NCBI RefSeq assembly: GCF_001422665.1 | Contig: NZ_LMLU01000010.1 | Coordinates: 1-64,000 of the forward strand | Direction of reading: 5' to 3' | Length of the DNA: 64,000 nucleotides | Origin: Arthrobacter sp. Leaf234 | GTDB lineage: Bacteria; Actinomycetota; Actinomycetes; Actinomycetales; Micrococcaceae | Part shown: positions 1 through 8,178 of the stretch, piece by piece | Layout of the letters: each line of letters opens with the position of its first letter | Numbering within the stretch: the stretch's first letter is position 1 | Notes under the pieces: model-generated | Told to the model about the DNA's origin: nothing | Seen by the model: only the letters and a program-made list of their open reading frames with translations | Databases searched by the model: none | Made by a program: the position numbers and the translations under genes

Positions 1-534
1 GGGCGTGGTGGAGAACTGGACGCGGTAGCGCGGCGCGTTGTTCCAGGCGTTCCAGGCCAGCTTGATGCCGAATTCGCTTTGCTCCGTGAACTTCAGGCCC
101 GTGGGGAACGGGGAATCGGTCTTGGTGCTCACTTTGATGGCGTCCGAGTAGGGACTGAGGGCCGTCGAATTGTCGGCCGCGAGGGCTCGGACGCGGAAGT
201 AGTAGGTGGTGTCCTTGGTGAGCCCCGTGATTGTCGCACTCGTGGTGCCGTACCTGTAGTACGTGGCACCGGACATGTCGGGTTTGGTGGAGAACTGGAT
301 GCGGTAGCGCGGGGCATTTGCCCAAGCGTTCCAGGTGAGCTTCACGCTCGTAAGCTCCTGGGATGGGGAAGCGAGACCTGTGGGCAGATCGGAGGTCTGA
401 CTGATGGTCGAAGGAATCATCAGCGGGGTGGCAGCTGCGCCCTGTGCTCCGACGACGAGAAGCAGCATCAGCAACGTGGTGACGACGCTCGTGATCTTTG
501 TAAGGAAAGGCGTGTTGGAGAGAGGGCTGGTCAT
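1..534 (-). CDS. Secreted fibronectin type III repeat protein (C-terminus outside window)
   Basis: Reading the minus strand from an ATG at 534 gives 178 codons with no stop before the window edge, so only the N-terminal part is seen. An AGGA lies just upstream of the ATG. Residues 1-36 look like a Sec signal peptide: a Lys in the N-region, a Leu/Val-rich core and an Ala-rich cleavage zone (AQGAAA). One whole FnIII domain (about residues 45-140) and the start of a second follow. Both share the pattern WNAW..APRYR.QFST, and the first has the YYFRVRAL strand typical of FnIII. In actinobacterial exoproteins such modules usually bind wall or polysaccharide and flank a catalytic domain. Any catalytic domain here lies to the left, so the enzymatic role is unknown. 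Confidence 0.8.
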   Translation of the reverse strand, partial: MTSPLSNTPFLTKITSVVTTLLMLLLVVGAQGAAATPLMIPSTISQTSDLPTGLASPSQELTSVKLTWNAWANAPRYRIQFSTKPDMSGATYYRYGTTSATITGLTKDTTYYFRVRALAADNSTALSPYSDAIKVSTKTDSPFPTGLKFTEQSEFGIKLAWNAWNNAPRYRVQFSTTP

Positions 535-1058
535 GATTCCTCGTGGGCTAGGTATTCCGGAGGCACGCGCTGTAGAGGCGTTCAGGAGACTTAAGGACAG
601 GCACGCAATGAGGGAGTGTCGGCTAGCCGACATCAGCAGGCATGGCAATTTCGTGAGCAGGTACCGCAGCCGGCGCGGCGGCAGAACGGATCTTACGGGT
701 GTTGCGTGGGGGGCCTTCGATGTGAGGTCCGAGCCGGTGACGGGTTGGAAAAGAGAACGTGATCGGTCGTCCTGGTCCTCTCTTTCAGGGAAGACGCAGG
801 CTCGGGCAGTGACAGCGCATTCGGAAGCAGGAGCATAGTGAGACCTCGGCGAATAGTGGTGCCTCCAGCGGGCATGACGAAATCATGACACCTGCGATCA
901 CGTCGAACCCTGACCTGCGGCAAAGTTGTCCGAATACTGCGCTGTACTTAAAGGAGTGCTCGCTGCCACGTCAGGAGCCGCGCTGACGATCAAGGTTCGC
1001 GTGCTTACCTCGTTAGGGGCGTCTCAGTTCGGCAAGCTTTCGGTCGCACCACTGAAGC
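535..1058. other. Intergenic stretch upstream of the FnIII gene
   Basis: No convincing coding sequence is seen on either strand; the open frames show no family resemblance and no good ribosome-binding site. It must contain the promoter of the leftward FnIII gene, but no clear -35/-10 pair could be assigned. The one structured element is a 16-bp palindrome at 617-632. The right part precedes the recognisable remains of a glycosyltransferase and may be its unrecognisably decayed 5' half. Confidence 0.5.
617..632. repeat. 16-bp perfect palindrome
   Basis: TGTCGGCTAGCCGACA equals its own reverse complement. It lies about 85 bp upstream of the FnIII start codon, a possible place for an operator. 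No regulator gene is nearby, so function is unknown. Confidence 0.5.
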
Positions 1059-1512
1059 TTCGGCGAGGGACCGGACCGAGACCGGCTGGAGCAATTGATC
1101 GCCGGGTCTGCCCTGGAGTCGACTGTCCGGCTGCCGGGGTTACAGCGACACTGCACGACCTCTGGGCGGCGTCCTTCACCCTGCTGACCAGCACCACAGA
1201 GGGTCTGCCCCTGGTCCTGCTGGAAGCGATGAGCGGTGGCTGCCTGCCGATCGCCTACGACATCCCGTACGGTCCCGCCGATCTCATCGAGGACGCCGGC
1301 TACGTCTCCTCCTGCCACGAGGAGACGTAGCCGGCGTCGCTGCGCGCATCGCCACGATCGTGTCGTCGTCCAGCGACGATCTGCGTGCGATGCGGACGGC
1401 TGCGCGCGCCACGGCGGAGCGTTTCTCCGATCAGGCCGTGACTGCTCGATGGGCCGGCGAGATGGAGTTGGCCAGCGACAGGAGGCTTCACCAGTTAGCC
1501 CTGCCATCGTAG
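1059..1512 (+). pseudogene. Decayed GT4-family glycosyltransferase, C-terminal half only
   Basis: Three reading frames in succession encode pieces of one GT-B fold, family-4 C-terminal domain. Frame one (from 1059) gives FGEGPDRDRLEQL and ends at RLPG near 1140. Frame two continues with LHDLWAASFTLLTST, then EGLPLVLLEAM and DIPYGPADLIED up to 1330. Frame three (1321-1512) gives GDVAGVAARIA and a normal tail ending in TAG at 1510-1512. The EGxPxVxxEAM block is the donor-sugar-binding signature of the family. The first shift fits a single-base indel near 1137; the second coincides with a 20-bp perfect inverted repeat at 1292-1338. The N-terminal acceptor domain is not recognisable upstream. It is probably a dead member of the adjacent surface-polymer locus. 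Confidence 0.82.
1292..1338. repeat. 20-bp perfect inverted repeat inside the glycosyltransferase relic
   Basis: The left arm at 1292-1311 (GACGCCGGCTACGTCTCCTC) is exactly complementary to 1319-1338, around a 7-nt loop (1312-1318). It sits where reading frame two ends in TAG (1328-1330) and frame three resumes. One arm probably arose by copying the other, as in template switching at a replication fork. Confidence 0.9.
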
Positions 1513-1579
1513 GAGGTGTGGAGACTGCCATGGACAGAAGACCGGGCTCGGGGGACACAACTCGGCTCATGACCGCAGC

Positions 1580-1638
1580 CAAGAAGTACTGATCTCGAAC
1601 GGCTCCGACACCCACCCGTTCGAGATCAGTACTTCTTG
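1580..1638. terminator. Long perfect hairpin, probable bidirectional terminator
   Basis: Arms at 1580-1602 and 1616-1638 match over 23 bp with no mismatch, around a 13-nt loop. It lies between the rightward glycosyltransferase relic (ends 1512) and the leftward gene ending at 1675, so it is placed to stop transcription from both sides. There is no long U-tract, which is common in high-GC actinobacteria. An inverted-repeat end of a lost element is an alternative. Confidence 0.65.
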
Positions 1639-1674
1639 AGAACAGCACTTTCGGCAGGTGCGTAGTCTCTGCTC

Positions 1675-3360
1675 CTAAGAGGCCACTCCACCATCACGTG
1701 ATTCCAAAGCTCGTGTTCCTATCGCCCTGAGAAGCTTCTCCACGCCATCCCCGAACGATCTATGACCCGTCGGGATCGCAACAGCAGGTAGGTGGTACTT
1801 GCCTCCGAGTTCGACAAGCCCTGTCTTGCCCATCAGCTCTCTCACTCTCACCTTTGCTTGCTCTGTCCGTCCGATGAGTTTGACTGCTATCCGGCCCGAC
1901 TCGTCAATGAGGTCGACGGCCATCGGCAGTCCATCGACGCGGAAGTCGACAACAAGGCAATTCGGTCTGTAGAACCACAGGTGCACTCTCTTCAGATTGT
2001 CGAACCGAGATTCCGAGAGGCGTGCCTGAATCTCCAGAAGCAGCTCACTGGGTTGAGGCGCTGACGGATCGTCTAAGCCCCAGACCAACGCTCGGTCATC
2101 CCTATGACTCGGGCCGAAGACTCGACCGAGTGCGGCGGTCAGGTCCCGGTCCAAATGGTGCACGGTAGGGTCCAGCGGAACTTGATGAGTTCGTGCTCGT
2201 TTCCAGTCTGAGTTGATGCCCATGAAGTGGCGATGCTGGATCTGGGTGGAGGGAGTCAGGTCGACTCCTGAAATCTGATGTGTCTTCCACTGCGCGGCGT
2301 CCCGGGTGAGGCTTGGTCGGGCCACCCATTTGCGGGTGGTCGGCACTCTCCGATCGTCGAAGTACTGGAAATCCGCGAAGCTGAGAAGGGCATCCGTCGG
2401 AGCACCGACCGTTTCTATCCACCGACCGTGATAGGTCATACCGGGCGAACCGGTCTTCATGAGCAGATCGAACACCGAGCCCCCGGCTCCGAGCAAAACG
2501 AGCTCATCGATATCGGCGTTGATCACTGCAGCCGCACCCGTGAGGAAGCGATATCGAGCGTGCTCCATGATCCCGTATTCGCAGAAGTCCGAATCCCAGG
2601 GAGCGTTGGTCAGGCGATCCCAGTTACCGCCCTGAGGGCCGAAAGGGAACGGCCATCGGACGACCACGATGACATCGAGACCAGGGATTCTGGCCAGAGC
2701 CTCCACGACGTCCTCGGGCACGTATTCGGTCGAGCCGTTGTCATACAGCAGGACTGCGTCCACCCCGTGTGTTTCGACATGGAAAAGAGCCCAGTCATGG
2801 ATCCAGTCGAGTCGATTGTTTTTCGACTTGGTGAAGAGCACCTTCCGGTTCGCGAAGAGGTGGCCGAGGTCGCGGCTGACTTCGGTACTGAGGGTCACCA
2901 GGGGGGTCGTCATCGTCAGGAGCTGCGCGCTCGGGGCGTCGTGGATCAGTGAGCGCTGGGTCCGGTCCAGATCCGTGAAGGTCGGGGTGAGGGGAGCGCC
3001 GAGCTCGGTCGAGAAATCGGCACGTTCCATCTCCGGCTTGAGGTTCAGCAGGGGTGGCCCGCTGAGAACGATGTCAGAACCTGAGTGGAAGACATCGTAG
3101 AACAGCGTGCGGAAGTCGAATTTTTCCTTATAGGACTTCTGTTGCTGCCCGGGCGGCCTCGGAGGCTTCCGCGCCATGCCGGCGTGACGAGGAATCACCA
3201 TGGAGGATGGAGTCACAGTGAGATGTTTCTTCGCAGACCCGATCATCGATACTCGCCATTCCGTGTCGTCGAGACACCTCGGAATGCCCGACATGTCGCC
3301 CAGCCGGACCTCAAAGAAAGATCCCGCCGAATTTTTTCGCGAGAAGCAGGTGCCTGTCAC
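1675..3360 (-). CDS. GT-A type glycosyltransferase of the surface-polymer cluster
   Basis: A 561-residue protein if started at GTG 3360, with an AGGA about 5 nt upstream. That start overlaps the previous gene by 50 bp; Met23 (3294), Met40 or Met54 are alternatives. Residues about 172-290 resemble GT-A transferases that begin with a nucleotide-binding strand (LLYDNGS at 204-210) and carry an acidic metal site (NADIDEL at 281-287), as in families 2 and 92. No membrane segment is evident. The last 150 residues resemble nothing recognised. It is the last gene of a leftward run that includes glycerophosphotransferase domains, so it probably adds a sugar to a wall polymer; donor and acceptor are unknown. 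Confidence 0.65.
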   Translation of the reverse strand: MTGTCFSRKNSAGSFFEVRLGDMSGIPRCLDDTEWRVSMIGSAKKHLTVTPSSMVIPRHAGMARKPPRPPGQQQKSYKEKFDFRTLFYDVFHSGSDIVLSGPPLLNLKPEMERADFSTELGAPLTPTFTDLDRTQRSLIHDAPSAQLLTMTTPLVTLSTEVSRDLGHLFANRKVLFTKSKNNRLDWIHDWALFHVETHGVDAVLLYDNGSTEYVPEDVVEALARIPGLDVIVVVRWPFPFGPQGGNWDRLTNAPWDSDFCEYGIMEHARYRFLTGAAAVINADIDELVLLGAGGSVFDLLMKTGSPGMTYHGRWIETVGAPTDALLSFADFQYFDDRRVPTTRKWVARPSLTRDAAQWKTHQISGVDLTPSTQIQHRHFMGINSDWKRARTHQVPLDPTVHHLDRDLTAALGRVFGPSHRDDRALVWGLDDPSAPQPSELLLEIQARLSESRFDNLKRVHLWFYRPNCLVVDFRVDGLPMAVDLIDESGRIAVKLIGRTEQAKVRVRELMGKTGLVELGGKYHLPAVAIPTGHRSFGDGVEKLLRAIGTRALESRDGGVAS

Positions 3361-4156
3361 GATGTCCTGAACCGTCGAACCCGTGGCCGTTCGACGTTGC
3401 GCCGAAGGCTGGGTGCAGTCCCTCGGACAAAATCCCCAGAATCGACACCATCAGCGGAACGTTGTACTGGAGAGTCTCGGCATGGTTCCTGGCGAGATTG
3501 GATGCTGTCGATATTAGGTTGAAGTTTGTGTAGCGATTCAAGCTTTGTTGCAGCGGCTCCAGATAGTCGATGCAGTGAGGGTCGTATGGCGACGTCAGGA
3601 GGTACATATGACGCTCTTTCCGCTCATCTGAACGGATCGCCTGCGGAACGAGGTCATTCAACCACTCCACATCGGACGGCTCGGCAGATCCGGCCATGTG
3701 CTCGATGATGGGGAACCGTTTTCGGTTTTTGAGGTAGGTGCCGATGGCGATCTGCGGCGATGAGGCGACGATGTTGCCACAGTTCGCCTTGATACCGATA
3801 CGAATCGCAGCTGACGCTCCTTTCGACATTCCTGCCGTCGTGCATTCGTCATCGGCGAGGCCGAGCGCTTCCTTGAAGACCTCTACGAGTGCGGTAACTC
3901 CCGATTCGATATCGAACTCGCGGTTCCGGCAGGCGTAGTACGAGTAGTCGGCGTCGAAATCGTCGTAGATCCAGAGCAGGTGGGCTCTATTGTGCTTCAG
4001 GAGTGGCTTGTCGTGGAGGAAGTCGAGAAGGGCGTTCGATTTCCTGATGGAGGTGAAGATGACGATGAGGTGACGGGTCTCCTTGCGTGCCGCCTGATAC
4101 TCGAAACGGACGTCGACAGGGCCGGACCGGTAGGGGCTCGAAGGAATCACTGGCAC
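3311..4156 (-). CDS. Serine-hydrolase-fold protein, Asp2/XcbB-CpsF-like
   Basis: A 281-residue soluble protein. It has a GxSxG nucleophile elbow, GMSKG at residues 109-113 (Ser111). Asp192 (in SPYDPHC) and His225 (in ARNHAET) are plausibly placed to complete an alpha/beta-hydrolase triad. Proteins with this layout occur in capsule loci (XcbB/CpsF family) and in the accessory Sec system (Asp2, thought to O-acetylate glycans). That assignment comes from remembered family features, not an alignment. It sits 52 bp downstream of the TPR-glycerophosphotransferase gene and overlaps the following glycosyltransferase, so the three are probably co-transcribed. A role in acylating or de-acylating the polymer made by its neighbours is an inference. 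Confidence 0.55.
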   Translation of the reverse strand: MPVIPSSPYRSGPVDVRFEYQAARKETRHLIVIFTSIRKSNALLDFLHDKPLLKHNRAHLLWIYDDFDADYSYYACRNREFDIESGVTALVEVFKEALGLADDECTTAGMSKGASAAIRIGIKANCGNIVASSPQIAIGTYLKNRKRFPIIEHMAGSAEPSDVEWLNDLVPQAIRSDERKERHMYLLTSPYDPHCIDYLEPLQQSLNRYTNFNLISTASNLARNHAETLQYNVPLMVSILGILSEGLHPAFGATSNGHGFDGSGHRDRHLLLAKKFGGIFL

Positions 4157-4208
4157 CTCCCTCGATCGGCCGACCCGTGGTTCTTCCCGAGTTTGACGAA
4201 CGGGCGGC

Positions 4209-7200
4209 TCACCGCTGACCTGCCGAAGATCGTTGCGATCCGGGTTCGCCGACCGTTACGGGAGCCAGGCAGGTGAGAAGAAACTGCTGCAATGCCGACG
4301 TACGGTACAGCTCGTAATCGAAAGTGAATCGGGGGAAGTCCGCATCTTCCAACGAGTCGAATCCCCGGGCCAATCCCTCCTCGGAATTCTCCACGATCAG
4401 ACCGTACCGCCCGTCCAGGACCTCGCGCGGTCCTGGTACGTCGGTACTCACGATGCGCTTGCCGAGGATCATCGCCTCGAAGAGGACCATCGGCTGGCCC
4501 TCGTGCAGGGATGGCAGAATAAAAGCATCAGAGCGGGCGAGTATTGCATAGGGATTGTTCCTTTGTCCAGCGAGCCAGATGTAATCGGAAGCGTCCAGAT
4601 GGTGGATGAGTTGTTGCAGATCCGTCATCAGCGGTCCGGTTCCCACGATGACCAGCCTCGAGAGCGGGTGTGACCGGTGGTATCGGCTGAAACTGCGGAT
4701 GAGCTTGGCGTGGTCCTTTTCCGGGGACATTCTTCCGATAGCCAGGAAGTTGGTGCTGGCTCCATTCATCCAGTCGTCGATGTCCTGATCCACCGGCTCG
4801 GTCGCCGACAGCAGCACTGACTCGGGATGAATCTGATTGTCGACGTTGACGAAGGATGATGGCGTCAGGGAAAACCTGGTCGATAGCGCATCTCTGTTCC
4901 TCTCCGAGACTGCACGTGCCACTGAGACGTATCGATCATAGAACCGGTACAGCCGGAAGACGGCCTCCAACTCGGGGAACTTCATCTTCTCCTCGTTCCC
5001 CATGTCGTTGTGGAGATAGATGGTGCGCGTACCGCTGCCCGGACTGAAGGCGGCAAGCGACGTCCAGAACGCGGAGTAGCCGTCGAACTCGATGATCGCG
5101 TCGAAGTGCTTCGTGCCGAAGATACGTCTGTGTTCCCGTTCGAAACTCGTTCTGTACAGACCCCATTGTTCGGGAGACGCCAGGTCGTGCTGCGAATTGA
5201 ATTTGTTCACCGTCCACTTCTCTTCCGGGGTGAGCGCGTGCACGCCTGTCCGCCCGATGATCTGGACGTGATCCGGAAGGGCGACCAGATTGGCCAGCCG
5301 CAAGGCATCCCGGGCGAGCACCTGCGGTTCGACCACGAGAACGATCCGGTAATGCTCGGGATCTATGCTGTGCATCAGGTTGCGGAAGGAGGTCGCGATC
5401 CCGTTGGGGATGAGACCGTGGTGGAGAAGTACGGTGGGCCGATCGACCGGCCTCTTCGAGGCAATGGCGTCCGGATCATCGTCGAAGAAAAAGCGCTTCA
5501 CCCGCTCCGAGGACAGGCCATCCTCTTGGGAGCAGAAGCGCGCGATCGCCGACTCATAGGTCGCATCGGACCTCCAATCGCTCGAGAGGCCCGCAGTAAT
5601 GGCCGGCTGCAGTTCTTCTGCTGTAGCGCAGACCTGGCCCGGCATGTCGGTCAAGTCGAAGTAGAGGCCGCGGTCCGACGCATATTCTTCCTCGTCATAC
5701 GCGAAGAACACGATCGGTTTCTTCGTGGGCAGGAAGTCGAAGAAGATGCTCGAGTAATCAGTGATCAGGAGATCGACCGCCATCAGCAGGTCGTTCGTAT
5801 CGATTGCCTGAGGTACGACGGTCACATCGAGTTCGACGTCCTGCAGCAGGGACTCGGTCAGTCGGTGGGCCCGGAAGAAGAGATGATGACCAGGGCTGGT
5901 CATGCTTTCAAGGTCCTCCCGGAGCTGACCCACGTCTACGCTGCGGTCGTGAGTCTCACCCCGCCAGGTCGGAGCGTAGAGCACCACCGGGCGACCATCG
6001 TCTGGGGCGATTCCCAGGTCTGAACGGAGCCGCGCTCGGTCCTCGTCGCCGGACACTACGAGTCGGTCGATCCTCGGTGATCCGGTGACGGCTATCTTCC
6101 CTTCGAACAGCCCCTCGATGTCATGCCGCGCAATGAGAGCATGCGATGTGTGTTCGTTGGGACTCATGATGTGCGTGCTGTGCAGGAAGTTCCGTGCAAG
6201 ATTCGCGTGCGGAACAACTCCCTGTTTCATGTCTCGGCCCAATGTCTTCAGCGGTGTTCCGTGCCAGGTATTGAGGTATCGCTGCCCCTCCTTCCGAATG
6301 AAGTAGGGCGGAAATGAGACGTTGTTCACGAGGAAACGGGCGCTGGCCAGGTAGCGCTTGTAGGCGTCGGTATGGAGTTGGGCGAAGACGACGTCCCGTC
6401 GTCCGGCAATCTCCGCCGGAACTACCGCTTCCGGTGTCACTGCCCACACATGCAGGAAATTTGCATAGGCCGGGTCGGCCACCACATTCCGGAAGAGTGC
6501 AAGCGGATGACAGCCGATGGACGCGCCATGGTTGCTCTCCCACAGGATTACATCGGGCCTGATCCTCAGCGAGGCGTAGAGGTCCGTGTACTCAAGACTG
6601 TTCTTCGTCTTCGGCGATCGGAGATACTTGCCGACATCGACGCCGTCCGACGTGTTGAAGAGTCTGGAGTCCACGAAGGCGTCCGCGGCCGCATCGAATT
6701 CGCCGGCTCTCGTCAGTGCCATTGCCCTCAGCTGTCGGAGGTTCACATCGAACGACTGAGAGCGGTCGACTGCGGCCGAGAGTTCTTCTATCGCAGCTCG
6801 CCAGTCGCCTGCCGAAAGAGCAAGTTCGCCGGCTTTCCTCCGCTGTGTCGTCGAGTTCGACCCCTCGCGGACCGTTCGGGACTGGCGGACCACGTCCACG
6901 ATGTACGCACGGGCGCTTTCTGTCAGCGGGGACGTCTCGGGCAGGACGTGGTGCTGCTCCTCCATTGCACGAAGGAAGGACACCGCGGCCAAGTCACTAG
7001 AGCCCATTCGGGTTAGTGAATATCCAGACCTGTACGCCCAGTATTTCTTGGATGGATCGAGGCTGTAGGCGTGATCGTAGGCTTGGGCGGCTTCGCCCCA
7101 GCGTTCCAGGCGCTCGTACGAGAGGCCGAGCTTGTAATGCCAGTAGGGCACATCGTCACGTAGGACGATGGCGAATTGGTAATGTCGCGCAGCGTCTCCC

Positions 7201-8063
7201 CAGAGATGGCATCGATCGAATGACAACGCGATCCTGTACCGTATTTCTGCCGTATCAGGTGCGACTTTCGCCGACTCCTCGTAGGCCTGGATCGCTCTCT
7301 GCCACAATCCCCGATTCTGGAAGAATGCGCCGATGCCCAGCACAGCCGAGTTCAACTTCTTGTCGGCTGCCATTGCTTTCGCGTAGGCTTCGGCGGCGCG
7401 CTGCGGATTCCCGCTGAGCTCCCAACTGTGTCCTTCGAGAAAATAGTTGTCCGCACTACCGGGTTCGAGTAGCGACGATCTGCTGAAGGCGAGCGCAGCC
7501 TCATCATATTTCTTCATTGCATACGATGTTGTCGCCAGATCGATCTGCCATGCATAATCGGTTGCGTGGGCGGCATTGCCGCTCCTGAGGATGTCGAGCT
7601 GCTGCCACTTAGGGCCTTTGTCCGCTCTCAATGACTGCAGACGGTGAGCGTCGTCGAGGACTGCGACATCATCAACGTCCTGGTCGACCGAGCCCCTGGT
7701 GCTCCTGACCGCCTGTCTCAGGCCTTCGAGCTTCGCGCGATAGCGCTCGTGGCTCGGCTCGAGCTCGACGGCATTCTGGTAATGCTGAAGGGCCTGACGC
7801 GTATAGTTCAGTCGCTGGTACACGAAACCCAGCTGGTACTGCCATCGCGCATTTCGCGGATCAAGCTGGAGTGCACGCGTGAAGTCTGCCGCGGCTGCCG
7901 GAAGATCACCCTCGTGCAGCGATCGATGACCGGCCTCGAAGATGCGATGGGCCGAGTCGGCCGGAGAACCACCGTCTGTCCAGGTTCGGTCACGCCTCGA
8001 TGCTGCTGTGCCGGGGCTCAACTCCTCTCCTGAGTTGACCTCCGAATCCCTATGGGGGCTCAT
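4209..8063 (-). CDS. Three-part fusion: TPR repeats, CDP-glycerol glycerophosphotransferase, GT4 glycosyltransferase
   Basis: The 1284-residue protein starts at ATG 8063, which has AAAGG 8 nt upstream; an in-frame GTG at 8102 lacks a well-spaced site. Residues about 35-390 are tetratricopeptide repeats of 34 residues (A..Y..A..LDP pattern). Residues about 500-870 match the TagB/TagF teichoic acid polymerase family: NTWHGTPLKTLG near 600, then APTWRGE and LITDYSSIFFDF near 764, which includes catalytic His and phosphate-binding residues. The C-terminal 400 residues form a GT4 domain with AIGRMSPEKDH, VIVGTGPL and HEGQPMVLFEAM near 1187. No signal peptide or membrane helix is seen, so it should act at the inner membrane face. 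It could add glycerol-phosphate and sugar to one polymer. Confidence 0.85.
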   Translation of the reverse strand: MSPHRDSEVNSGEELSPGTAASRRDRTWTDGGSPADSAHRIFEAGHRSLHEGDLPAAAADFTRALQLDPRNARWQYQLGFVYQRLNYTRQALQHYQNAVELEPSHERYRAKLEGLRQAVRSTRGSVDQDVDDVAVLDDAHRLQSLRADKGPKWQQLDILRSGNAAHATDYAWQIDLATTSYAMKKYDEAALAFSRSSLLEPGSADNYFLEGHSWELSGNPQRAAEAYAKAMAADKKLNSAVLGIGAFFQNRGLWQRAIQAYEESAKVAPDTAEIRYRIALSFDRCHLWGDAARHYQFAIVLRDDVPYWHYKLGLSYERLERWGEAAQAYDHAYSLDPSKKYWAYRSGYSLTRMGSSDLAAVSFLRAMEEQHHVLPETSPLTESARAYIVDVVRQSRTVREGSNSTTQRRKAGELALSAGDWRAAIEELSAAVDRSQSFDVNLRQLRAMALTRAGEFDAAADAFVDSRLFNTSDGVDVGKYLRSPKTKNSLEYTDLYASLRIRPDVILWESNHGASIGCHPLALFRNVVADPAYANFLHVWAVTPEAVVPAEIAGRRDVVFAQLHTDAYKRYLASARFLVNNVSFPPYFIRKEGQRYLNTWHGTPLKTLGRDMKQGVVPHANLARNFLHSTHIMSPNEHTSHALIARHDIEGLFEGKIAVTGSPRIDRLVVSGDEDRARLRSDLGIAPDDGRPVVLYAPTWRGETHDRSVDVGQLREDLESMTSPGHHLFFRAHRLTESLLQDVELDVTVVPQAIDTNDLLMAVDLLITDYSSIFFDFLPTKKPIVFFAYDEEEYASDRGLYFDLTDMPGQVCATAEELQPAITAGLSSDWRSDATYESAIARFCSQEDGLSSERVKRFFFDDDPDAIASKRPVDRPTVLLHHGLIPNGIATSFRNLMHSIDPEHYRIVLVVEPQVLARDALRLANLVALPDHVQIIGRTGVHALTPEEKWTVNKFNSQHDLASPEQWGLYRTSFEREHRRIFGTKHFDAIIEFDGYSAFWTSLAAFSPGSGTRTIYLHNDMGNEEKMKFPELEAVFRLYRFYDRYVSVARAVSERNRDALSTRFSLTPSSFVNVDNQIHPESVLLSATEPVDQDIDDWMNGASTNFLAIGRMSPEKDHAKLIRSFSRYHRSHPLSRLVIVGTGPLMTDLQQLIHHLDASDYIWLAGQRNNPYAILARSDAFILPSLHEGQPMVLFEAMILGKRIVSTDVPGPREVLDGRYGLIVENSEEGLARGFDSLEDADFPRFTFDYELYRTSALQQFLLTCLAPVTVGEPGSQRSSAGQR

Positions 8064-8178
8064 CTGACATACCTTTCGCGTATCCGGCGTGAGCGGGACC
8101 ACCCCCTACGCCGCTGGTGGTGATGTGCCGCTGTGCAGTTGGTGGGACTGTGTTGAACAGTCGGGCGTGGGGTCCGCG

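Noticed and set aside
79-594. Rightward open frame opposite the FnIII gene
   Set aside because: The minus strand shows a signal peptide and FnIII domains; the plus frame has no family features or ribosome-binding site.
1013-1648. Leftward frame opposite the glycosyltransferase relic
   Set aside because: The plus strand carries clear GT4 motifs; the frame is open only because of base composition and the palindromes.
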